Shown: positions 27,016 to 39,766, counted from the stretch's first letter. The stretch is 64,000 bases of DNA from Panonychus citri (GCF_014898815.1 NW_026515513.1:310001-374000), one strand, 5' to 3'. Numbers and translations are program-made. The notes: a model not told the origin generated them from the sequence alone.

Positions 27016-30000
27016 TCAAATGATTGAACAATTTGAATTGCAACAACCGCTGCTCCTTTCTTTGCTTTTTTGGCGTTGATCTGTAACAATTAAGAAAAAA
27101 AAAGTACAGACAATTAATAAATTATATATAAAAGATTAACAATCAGGTTGATAGTAATTAATAATTGGATAAGCTTTTATGATAAACTATCAGACTTAAG
27201 TAACAATTTACAGACTCATTCAGACAATTAAAAGCTTGAAAATATTACATATCAATATATTAATAATGTTGATTAGTAAATTAACTGATTGTGATCAGTT
27301 AATTGTTATGGTAAAATGATTAGTTCTTATTTTTCTGTTTATATTAATTGTTGACATAATTAATTATACAGTAGACATGATAAAGTTAAATAGTTTCTCT
27401 TAAAAGTGAAACTAATTTACCAAATCAATGAATAATTTAACTAGAAATGGTTAGTTAGTTAATTTATCAAGGATGATAATGATTATGTATCAAGTTAATC
27501 ATCTGAGATTGTCATTTAATCTGTATACGTAAATGCATATATATTATTTCATGATTAAGATAATGATCAAGGTGAATCAATTAAATTTGTAATGGTTAAC
27601 TAAATATAATAACAATGTGATCAATTGAATAACCTTGACCTGATATTATTAAATCAATACAATAAAACCATAGACATAATAAAGTTAACCAATTTAAGTT
27701 GATTAGTTGAAATTTAATGTTACCATTAAAATAGTAATCAACATGGTTGTTGATATGACCATTAATTGTCAAGGTTAATCGGTAACAATTTAACCATTTC
27801 CAATGAACACTTACTGAGTAATTGTTACGATACTTTTAATAATCACTATTGATTCATTAATCAATTAAATTAGTTTAATATTATAATAGCTTCCGTTGAT
27901 ATGCTAACAATGATTAACAATTAAACATTTTTCCAAGGATTAGTTTGATAATAACAATTAGTTAATCATTGTAACCCAACCATCATGTTAATAGTTGAAT
28001 GAAAAATTGTAAACAAAACAGTTAAACAATTAACTAAACAGTGACAGGTAATTTACCTTAAATATATTACAGTTACAATTTAATTACGTTAACTAATCAT
28101 AATTAGTGTACATATTGTTGATTAATTTCAATTAGTATGGTAGTTAAATCAATTAACAGTAACAATTAAAAAAAAGATTAAAGTGAATCTCAAATTGTTT
28201 GAAAAAAGTAAATTAATTGTCACCAACAACATTTTTGTACAATCAATTAATTCATTGAGAAATTAATTGCAAATTAAAGCGATGAACAAAATTAAAGTAA
28301 AAGCAATTAGATTAACAATCATCAAATCAACAATGAGATACAATTAAATCAGTGGAAAATAAGAAAACAAGTAAACAATCAACTAATTTTCAATTAATCG
28401 GCTTTAATTGATTGTAGGTAAAAACGAAACAAATTATCAACAATCAACTTAAACGTAAAAACTTTTGTTACCTTTGAACAGTTAACTAAATTATTAATAA
28501 TCTAATGACATGTTAATTATTCCCATTGAAAAATAAAAGGTACAAATTTAACTTGTTAATTGTCATTAAATGAATCATTAAATTTTCACTTTCATTACAA
28601 TAAATGAATTAGAATGTCATTTGAATAGAGAAACTCATCCAACTGATAATGATGATGAATTAATATATTAGGTAAACACTAAAGTTTTTTCCGTTTTTGC
28701 TTCTACATATATGATTATTAACCTGGAGATTGGTGCTCTATGGAACTTTTAGTGTTAAATCATTTTTTGTTAAAATGGTAATTTCTCTTTTATTTAATTA
28801 CCAAAATTCACCAAATTTTCAGTCAAATTAGTCATATAATTAGACAACAATTTAAGTTTATTAAAAAAATTTTGAGGTCATTTTAAAACGGTGAAAAGTG
28901 GCCTGAAAAGTAAGTAATCGAAAACCAGAAAAATAACCTTTTACAAAAATTTTAATTGTAATTTTTTTAATTGTTGTAAATTAACGCAAATAGTATCATT
29001 CGAAAGCCTGATTCCTGAGCTTTAAAATAGAGTTATTTTGATTTTTAACTCAATTCTAATTTTCTTGTTAATTAATCTTAAATAAAAAATGAAAAAAATC
29101 GGAAAAAACTTTAGTGTTTACCTAATAAACATATGATGAATAGAGGATGAAGATAAATGATGAAATAGAATCAAAAATAAACTCTTTTCATGATAAACTG
29201 ATGTTCATCATCATTGTTAAGGGATTAGGCTTTATTTGTGTTGTAATTATCTTTAAATATACGCGCTTAGAACACAGCGACACCTTTGTAATCATTTTTA
29301 CGTAAACTCTTGTATATATTAAGGTGAATTGGATTGAGAACTCAATCCACTTGAGTTACCCTTTAATATACAATTACCCTTGTACTTCAATTATGTTTCA
29401 CTAATCACCTTAATTACTTTTGATTCAACCTTTACTAACCTCTAATCCTATCCAATAATCATTAAGCTTTTGTACCTTTTGAAATAATTACCTTTCGTTT
29501 ATTAAAATCTACATTTCAAAACTGATTCGATCTATTGTCAATGTTGTCCTTACAAATGGTGGAGATGCCTCGTGTTTCAGTGAAGTGTTATTTTGTCGCA
29601 GTGATCAGGCGGTGCTAAAGATTAAGGTTCAGTTTTGGATTGGATGAATTACTTCATCCAAACCTTTTGACCTTCATCAACCAGCAATAACAAAGGTTAG
29701 GATAAAGTTACTTTCCTATAACTTCAATTGAGAGATAGAGTTACTCTATCTCAGGTGCACGTCTTAGACAATAAAGCTATATATGTATTGATAGGTTTGG
29801 AAGGTGAATTCAGGAAGAATCAATAAACAAATAAATATAAACCTTTATCAGTTTTATATTTCCAATTGAATTTTCTGAAACCACGTTTTCAAAATCACAA
29901 AAAAAAGCCAAATAACAGACTCTCATTCATAAAATCAAAGTCAACTTTAAAGTCACAAGTATAAACCAACTATTAATCATCAAAATCTACATCATCTTTA

Positions 30001-33000
30001 CAAGTCACAAGTTTGAACATTACTCATCAATTTAAAGAAATAAAAGCAATTGTTAATCAACTACAAAATTCATTGTATTAAAATGCAAGCCAGTGAAGGT
30101 AGCTTATCGTCGTCTCAAAGGCTAAAGAGCCGCGATTGAGGACTCAATCGCGAGCAATTAGTTACAGCAGCAAATGAATGGGGAATCATCAAAGTGAATA
30201 GTAAAACGAATGAGATGTTGGGACAAGAGTTAATCGAAGCTCATGTTGTTCAATATTTATACGAAAACGCCGATATTCCTGATCAGATCGATATAAAGAG
30301 AGATGTTCCAATAAAGTGGCAGGATGGAATAAAGTTAAGGAGAGATGGTTATACCTTTGAAACGTTAACAAGGTTAATTGAAGCAAAGGTAACAGCTATT
30401 GAATCTTTAAGCTTATATACAAGAGATCAATTCATGGATCTTGAAATAAGTTTACCTCAAGCAACAATGTTGGCAAATCAATTCTCTACAATGGATCGAT
30501 TTTCAAGAATGAATTTCAGACCCAACAACGAAAAGGAAAACAAATTATCAATGGCAGCGATGTTGGCTCGTGATCGTTTAAATAAGAGAGAATTCCCGTC
30601 AAGAAACTGTACGTTTTCTGAATTTCTTGAAGCAGTTGAATATGATTTGAGAATTTTAGACCCAACAAAAGAATCGTGGATTGAATATACAACAGTATTA
30701 CTACAAGGTGAACCGAGAAGAGTGGCTGAGTCGCTAAGACAAAAATCTCCATTTTTATCTTATAATGAATGGAAAGAAGCAGTTCGAGGATCAACAATAT
30801 CAACTTCGGATGTGACTGAAGCTTTGTATGTTATTCTCCAAAAGAAATACATGTTAACTGAAAATCCTATGGAATTTTTCAAGAAATTTGAAAGTGCAAC
30901 AAAAATCGTCTATCCGAATGTGGATGATAAAGTGAAATCGCTTTTATTAGCTACAACACTTCCAATTGATCTTCAAAACGAAGTCATTCCAGAAAAGATT
31001 GTGATGGATTTAGAAGCGTTGAAAAGCAAAATAATTGGGTATTGGCAGAAAGTGAAAAATTTGAATAAAAGTACAAATGTCAATGAGTCACGAACTCAAG
31101 GGCAAAATCAACAACAACGACCAATATCACCAAATTATAAAGGGTCAAGACCTTGGGGAAGTAATCAAGGTTATCAACCAAAAGGTAATCAAGGTTATCA
31201 ACCAAGACCCCAAAGTTCAAATGGTTATGTTAAATACTGTCCAAGGTGCAATAAAAATGGTCACAATGAATCAAATTGTTGGAAACGAATGGAAGAAGAG
31301 GGACAAAAGGTTCCGAATAAACAAGAACAAAGTTCTAATCCAAATCAAGTCAACAATCAAATCCAACAAACCAACAATCAACAACAACGAAACTATCCAA
31401 ATCAGAATCAATCAACTAACCAAAGGCAAAATAACGTGAGTTATGCTAATTATGATGATCAAGTTAACGATGAAAATGATAAAAATACTATGGGAGTAGC
31501 GAAGTTGTTCAGTGCTACAAGATCATCGGATGACGGACGTCATCCAATGATCGATATCAGGGTACTGAACAACCAGGTAACAACGATAAGGGGTCTCATT
31601 GATACCGGAGCTTGTACGACTCTAATTAATTTCGATATCGCAAGTAAATTGGGATTTCCAGCTTATCCTTTCAGTCTCAAGTTTCAAGCAATTGATTCTT
31701 CTCCTGTTCAATGTGATGCTTTTATCCCGTTACAAGTTTATAAAGGGAATGAATCTACGATAATGGCCGCTTATGTGATAAAGGATCTATCGAATGATAT
31801 TATCATTGGTGAAAATATCATAAAGTACACAGAACTTATTATCAAGGCAAATGGGCCAAAGAAACCGTATCAACTATTACAGTTCAACAATAATCAAAAT
31901 TATGAATTAATTATCCAACAACCGAATCGAAATGATTTCGAAAGGTTAATTGTCAATTGGTATGGAGAGAAAGCTGACATGTCCAAAGTTTTCTATTTAC
32001 CTCAATCATCAAATGAAAGTTTACTTGAAGAAAGAGTCTTCAGGATAAACACAGTGAAATTTGTGGAAACTGAATATCCAGAAGAAAAAGATAAAATGAT
32101 TAATCTGGTGGAAGAGTTTAAAGAAACTTCAATCGATCTTCCAGAATTTGTTCCCGATATTAGACAAAAATTATGGACTCAAATTAATCCTGAATTGAGT
32201 GAAGAAGATAAAAGAAAAATTTATCGAGTGTTAATCGAATCATCAAATTCATTTTCGAAACATAAATTCGACATTGGATGTGTTCCAGCCTCTGTCACAA
32301 AATTTAAAATCGATATTGGTAACAAAGAGATTCCAAAATCAAAACCTTTTCGTTCAAGCGAGAAGATGAAAACCGAAATTAGAAAAATAATTAAAGAATT
32401 CAAAGAGAATGGTATTATTGAGGACCTGATATGGGTGGAGGTGCTCCAGCCTTCGTAGTCCCCAAACCCGATGGTACCTGGAGGATGGTCACTTCGTACA
32501 TCGATTTAAATAAAATGGTAAACAAAAGACAATTTCAGTTCCAAACATTGATGATGCTATCAATCAATTGAAAGGAAACAATTATTTCACAACATTGGAT
32601 TTAGCTCAAGGCTATTACCAATTAGAAATACCTGAAGAAGAAAGAGACAAAACGAGTTTTGTAACTGAAGATGGATGCTATCGATACAAACGTTTGCCAA
32701 TGGGTTTAGCAGACGCACCTTCATATTTCGTGGAAGTTATATGCAAGATCTTGGGTGAATTGAGATATACATGTTGTTTTGGATATTTTGACGACATCGT
32801 GATATGGAAAACAATTGATCAATTGTGTGATAATACAAGAAAAGTAATTAACGCACTTTCCGTCTATGGATTTAAAAATCGAGTGGAAAATTAAAAGCAG
32901 GAGTAACAGAATTTGTTTGTCTTGGACATTTAGTCTCAGGAAAACTGTTCGACCAGATCCGAAGAAAGTAGCGAGGATTAAGGCCCTTAATCCTCCTACT

Positions 33001-36000
33001 TCTCAAGCTCAGATCCGATCTCATCTCGGACTTTTTAACTATTTCTCAAGATTCATCAAAGACTATTCGATAATAGCAGCACCTTTACAAGATCTAGTGA
33101 AAAAGCAATATAAATCTGCGCCAATTCACGTAGAAGGTAAATCACTGGAAGCTTGGAATAAATTGAAATCAGAGTTAACTAAACGTTGTATGTTATCTCA
33201 TTTCTATCCGGAGAGAGAAACAAGATTACTAGTGGATGCATCAGCAGTCGCAATTGGTGGTGTGTTAACACAAAAAGATGAAAATGATACTTGGAATCCA
33301 ATTTATTTCTTTGGATCTAAATTGGCGAAACATCAATATTCTTATCGTGTTACAGAAAAGAATGTGCAGCAGTAGTTTATGCGTGTCAAAATTCTCACAT
33401 TTCCTCAGACACAAGAAATTCACAGTTGTCACCGATCATCATGCTCTTTGTGAGTTGAAAAAGAAAAGATTCAAAGTCACTCGAATCATGAGATGGCAAA
33501 GTGATTTAGCTGAATTCGATTTCGACATTGAATATTTAAAAGGTGATCTACATCCAGCTGATTGCTTTTCTCGATCAAATGAGTGGGCTCACAGAAAACA
33601 AGGAGAAATGAGTGATGATCATTTCGACAGATATTTAAATGGGTGCAAATCAATGAAAGATGGAGTTACTCCATCTTCAATCATTGAAGAGGAAGAACCT
33701 GAAGATTGTGAACAACAAGAAATTGAGAGTATAATCGAAAAAGATACTCAAAAAGTGCTACTAAATTGTATAAAAAGTTTTGACTTTCTTGATTCAGCTC
33801 AAACCGCTCATTTCATAAGATCATTAAGAACACCGAAGCTGAAGGATGGAAAGAAATCGGAGTTGTTAGAACATCAACTGAAAGACACCAGAATTAATAA
33901 ACTCAAAGAAGAATTGGCAGAAGGAAAATTAAGAAATTATTATGAAATTCGTGATGGTATTTTTTTGAGAATCAAAAATGATAAAAGTTTTCGATATTAT
34001 CTTCCAGACAGTCTTATTGATCGAGTTTTCGATCAATATCATTCGTCGTTGGAAGCAGGTCATTTTGGAGCTAAGCCTACGATAGACAAAATTAAAAGTG
34101 ATTTTTGGTTTCCAATGATGGATGAAATAATTCAACAAAAAATCGCAGGATGTGAAAAGTGCCAAGAATACAAAGTGAAAACAATAGCAGAAGGTAAAGC
34201 TCAATCGATGAAAGTACCGAAACAACCGTTCACTCGACTACAAATCGACATGATTGGCAAATTTCCAGTATCTAAATCAGGTAATCAATATGCTCTTGTC
34301 GCTATTGATACAACAACAAGATTTGGAATCGCTAAGGCTTACAAAAGAGGTTCAGCTAAAGATGTTATCAATTTTCTCCAAAGTATTATCTATCAGTATG
34401 GGGAACCGAAGTTAATCCAAACTGATAATGGTCAAAATTTCGTAGCTAAAGAAGTTAAAGAATTCGCAGCAAGAAGAGGTATCACTTTAGTTAGAACAAC
34501 AGCCTATCATCCTCAATCAAATGGAATGGTTGAGAGACTCAATCAAACCTTGAAAAAGAGAATCAACATGTACACGGAAAAAGACAATGAATGGGATAAA
34601 GATCTACAAGCGATGATGTTTAGTTACAATAAATCAATTAAAAGTGGATTAAAATCATCACCATTCAGACTCCTCTACAACTACGAACCAAGAACATCAA
34701 TTCATAACCAATGGGATATCGATCCGATATTTCAAGGGAAAGATATTGAGAAAGCAAGAGAAGAAGCAACAAATGAATTTGAAAAACAAAGTCAACAATC
34801 AGCTGATAAAAGAAATCAATTTCTAAAAGAACCAAGTTATAAGAGAGGTGACATCGTCAAAGTGAAACCAGTTCCTTATACTACTGGACCGAAATTATCT
34901 AAGAAACAATTCACAGGAAAATACATTGTCCTTCAACCTTATTCATCTACAGCAAAATTGGTCGACGTTGAAACAGGAAAAGTGAAAGTATTTAATTATG
35001 ACAGAATCAAGTTGAGTGTGAGTGAAACCAAGAAATTTCAACTATTAAACAAAAACCAGTTAAGACCGAGATGGATGAAGTCACTTCATCCAATCAAGTT
35101 CATGTTCAGCCTGAACAAGAAGAATTGAAGAAAGTAGATGAATTAGAAGACGAAGAAACTGAAATTGATTCTGAACCAGAAAGTGGCAATGAAACAGAAA
35201 TTGAAACGGAGAAAAGAAGAATTTGAATCAGCTGAAAGCGAACAAGAAGTTACAATGAGTAAAGAAAGAGATGAAGATGGAGCAACTCCATCATCAATCA
35301 TCGATCTAAATAAAACCTTGATCAATGAAGAACCAGAAATTACTCAGAGTAACATAACAATTAAAAGAGGTCCTGGTAGACCTAAAGGGTCAACAAAGCA
35401 AAGATGACTAACATTCCAGTGTCTCATACAATGGAGAGAGGTCAAGAAATCAAATTAACAATTAACTTTTAAAACTAAATGATCTAATTAGAGATTGAGT
35501 AACTCAATCTCTGATCACTTCTTTAAACTCTAACAAATTTTAAAACATTACTAACACGACAATTAAAAGTCAAAGGGTGAAAAGAAAACACTAGAAAGAT
35601 GAAGTAACTTCATCTCTCAACCTAACCATAGAAACCAATCACTATGGAAACGCAGAAGCAGAAAGAAAAAGCCAATTGAATTCTATTCTATTTTAACACA
35701 TGAGTTAACACCGTTCTTTCAACGCTTGTTTTAACAATTTGTCTCTGTGAATTTTAATTAATTAGTTTCAATTAATTAATTTTGTGAATTTACAATTAAA
35801 ATTGTAGTATTGAATAGATAGAGAATCTCCATCTATTCTAGTGAATTTCAACAACCAATTTAAACATCTAAAATTGTGAAAAGTAAAAAGAATCAATTTT
35901 GAGATTGGAGATCCTCCATCTCTATTGTTACAACTTTCCAAATTTGATTCATCATCTGAATTAGTGAGATCAATCAGATAGAGAAACTCTATCTAATTAA

Positions 36001-39000
36001 TTGTGTTCCAAATCAAAGTGAAATTGTTAAAAATCAACAAAAATTCAACCACCAACATCAATTGAGATTGGAGTTACTCCATCTCAAATACCCCCACCAA
36101 ACCCCCACCAAGCTTGAAAAGTGATATTTTGGACAAATTCATCATTTAAAATACAAATAAAAGCAAAGTGAAAATACCCCCACCAAACCCCCACCAAGAA
36201 TAAAAATGGATTTGACTGAGAAAATTTGGAAAGTGGATAAAAAGTCATTGATGATTATGGTGAAAGGCAAATTAAAGGACATTTTTCCAGATGAAACTAA
36301 TTGGTTAAGTTTAGAGCCTTTCGTACCTGGACTCATTTTACATGAAGAACCAAATTATGACCAAGAGAAACGTGTGATGGATATTGGATGTAGGTTCTGC
36401 AACCATATCCCAATCAACCCGATCAAGTGTTGTGAATGCAAAGCATTCTACTGTCGTGCTTGTTTCTTCCTATTATATTGCATTCGCGAACATTCAAAAG
36501 GAAACCCAGAACCCAATATGGATGAAATTTTGAACAAGCAATTCTTTTGTATGGTGTGTCCATCATCAACTTTAACCAAATCATTACGCTTAAATAGCGA
36601 TGAAACGCTAATGTTAAGTAAGCTAATTGTGAAGTGCCGTTCATATGAATGTGATTATGTTGGAAACTATTATGACGTTTTAAAACATCTTCAAAATTGT
36701 AAATCTAACAATTTCAAAATAGTTTCACTATTGAATTTGTATTATTTCAAAATGAAAGAAATGGAAAAAGAAGGATCCGTGATAGAGAAACTCGATCACA
36801 GATCATTAGCTAACAAAGAAGAGTTTGTAAAAGCTTTGGACGTTAGATTAATGATTCAAAATCCTGAATTGTTCGTACCACCATCAGGATTCACAGCCGA
36901 AAAAGTAACAAGAGATCCATACGATAAAAATAAAACGAAAACAACTAGAATTGGAATTTCCAATGCTCTTCAAAGATCAGATTCGAGTGGAGTTACTCCA
37001 TCGAATCCATTAGAAGGAGCCTCGTTTTGGTATCCATGCAATGATGAATTAATCTACAGCAGTGAGAGTGGATCTAGTCAGAACAAAAGCAGCCAAGAAA
37101 GTGATACTGAATCGAAGAAAAGAAAATCACCGATTCGTAAGACGATTTGGGTCAAAAGCATCATAAAGAAAAATAATGTCGTGGAAAAACCATCGGAGGA
37201 CAGTTGGAATTGTTCACCAGTTGGAAAAAGTCAGCCGAAAATAGCAGAAAAAGATAATTGGGAATCATCAGTACCAATAGCAGCTAAGGTTTCGACACCA
37301 CCAGAGTTTATTAATTGGGCTGATGGAGTTACTCCATCAACATCAACTAACACCATTGGTCGATTAATGGTTCCAGATGAGTATGATTCAGAAGATGAAT
37401 GGACATCAGAATCAAAAAGAAAACAAATTGAACTCAATCTGAGAAGAGAAATGGAACCTATTGCAGCCAAACCAAATCGCAAAAAGACTGAAGCCGAGAT
37501 CAGAGCTGACAGGACATTGACAGCTAAACAGAGAAGACAAGCTATTCACAATAAAAGACAACAAGAGAAACGCGATCGAGAAGGAACGTTACGAGGTCAA
37601 GAGAAAAGGCGAATGGAAATTACTAACAATTTCTTGTTAGAAAATACGAACAAGAATGGAACGTTTAGAATCAAATCAAATATTCACCTTCCTCGAATAT
37701 ACAAAACTTACAAAGAGTTGGATAAACAAAACATCAAAATCTGTGCAATTGATGTTGAAAAGTGTCAAATAAAAACAAGAAGTGGAATCAAGGATTTGCC
37801 GGTTTGGGTTACAATCATTGATACAGAAGCCAAAACAAGATACAACAAATTGATTCGATATCCGAAAGCTTCAATTCATGATATGAAAACTATTTTCCAT
37901 GGTGTCAAATACGAACATACCAAAGGATGTGGAAGTTTGAGTAAAGAGAGAAAAGAAATCATCAGCATCCTTATTCAGTATGACCGTATAATCGTAGCCG
38001 GAGGGCATGGAGATTTTCTATCCCTTGGATTTGATTGGCACGATTGGAATATAATAAGACCGAAAATTAGAGACGTCAACTACTATTACACATGTAAACG
38101 ATCTAATAGAGAGGTTGATGAAATGATTGGTTTGAAGCTAATCACCTTTACCTTATTTGGAACAATTATTCAAGAAGGTTGTCATTCACCTTTTATTGAT
38201 GCTGGTTACACACTTTTATCGTATCTAATTGATTATAAGGAGTTTGAAAAAGCTCATGAACTGGCAGCTCAAAAGAATTCACGATTTGTCAACCCATTAC
38301 CAAGAGTTGAATATGAACCGAACAAACAAATGGCCGAATTAATAAGAAGAATAATGAACATTATCAATGATTGGCCATGGGAATTAAGGAAACCAGTTCA
38401 ACAAGGATGGAAGCATCTCCATCCTTCAGAGAGATACACTCGTAGATACGGAAGGAGTTGAATTGAGACCACCGTTTTCCGAAATTGATATTCGTTTATT
38501 CAACAAATTCATTCAAATCAACAGAGAAGAACAACCCAATTAAAGCCTTAAGGAAATGAAGACCAAGGAGGCGATTGATCCAAGGAAATTTAGACGTTCG
38601 AGACGGCAAAATGACCTTGTCTCTGATTCGACACCCTAGGTCATCATCAAGCAGGGGGCTCTGTTAAGGGATTAGCCTTAATTGTGTTGTAATTATCTTT
38701 AAATATACGCGCTTAGAACACAGCGACACCTTTGTAATCATTTTACGTAAACTCTTGTATATATTAAGGGTGAATTGGATTGAGAACTCAATCCACTTCA
38801 AGATACCCTTTAATATACAATTACCCTTTGTACTTCAATTATGTTTCACTAATCACCTTAATTACTTTTGATTCAACCTTTACTAACCTCTAATCCTATC
38901 CAATAATCATTAAGCTTTTGTGTACCTTTTGAAATAATTACCTTTCGTTTATTAAAATCTACATTTCAAAACTGATTCGATCTATTGTCAATGTTGTCCT

Positions 39001-39726
39001 TACAATCATTATCAAGTTGATTGTTTACAATTAACTTTATAATGAGTCAGGATAATTATTGGAAATGATGGAAATTCTCACTAAGAAATTAATCAGGCTG
39101 ATGATGGAGTAATTGGAGATGATTAAGGTTTTAAATTGTAACAACAACCTATGGAAATATTGATAATTAAAATCTAAACAAAATGTTGGAAATAAGGAAG
39201 AGAGGAAGAGAGGGAATTGTTAGAAATTAAGAAGAAGAAATTTAACTAAATTGTGCCGGTAATAGTTGATGAAAGAAAAGAAATTAGGTTAATTTAAGAA
39301 AAGAATAAGAAAAAAAATTGTTGGCTTAACGACTCTACATTGATGAAGAGATGTAGTTATTTGTTAATGTTGATTGTTGATGATGATTTTTTTTTCTATT
39401 GCTGGTGTGTTGGTACCAGGGTTGGTTGATTGTGAAAATGTGCTTTATCTAAATTAGTTGATGATGATAAAAAAGGATCAAGATTAACGGTACTATGAGT
39501 ATTCTCACCCCTTTCACCAGATCGATTCACATTATTAGGACATCATCCTCATCATCATTAACTGAATTAGATTTGGATTTGGAATTGGAATCATCAGAAT
39601 CAGCAATATTCACATTTAAATACAATTGCGGAAGCAAAGTAATCTAAATATAAACACGGTAAGCATTATAAATTTGATTATATTAGTTTTTGTCTATTCA
39701 AGATGGATGATGAGAACATGGCAAGA

Positions 39727-39766
<40 letters not shown>

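Larger units (their letters stand above)
29215..39004 (+). mobile_element. Ty3/gypsy-like LTR retrotransposon with an extra RING/exonuclease ORF
   Basis: Complete 9.8-kb element: 5' LTR 29215-29554, primer site, gag, protease, RT, RNase H, integrase, a third ORF (36206-38461), purine tract and 3' LTR 38662-39004. A 5-bp ATCAT target duplication occurs at 29210-29214 and 39005-39009. RT and RNase H precede integrase, the Ty3/gypsy order. The LTRs differ by several indels and substitutions (roughly 3%), so insertion was not very recent, unless the indels are sequencing errors. Gag-protease, integrase and ORF3 are open; the RT/RNase H region has frame breaks. The element lies antisense within UBL3's last intron. 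It also carries a dispersed hairpin family described separately. Confidence 0.93.

Noticed and set aside
36206..38461. ORF3 as a retroviral envelope gene
   Set aside because: Position fits, but there is no signal peptide, no membrane span and no furin-like site; Cys clusters and exonuclease motifs explain it better.
29330..38795. The hairpin family as a CRISPR array
   Set aside because: Spacing is irregular (tens of bases to kilobases), repeats lie within coding sequence of an LTR element, and the DNA is eukaryotic.
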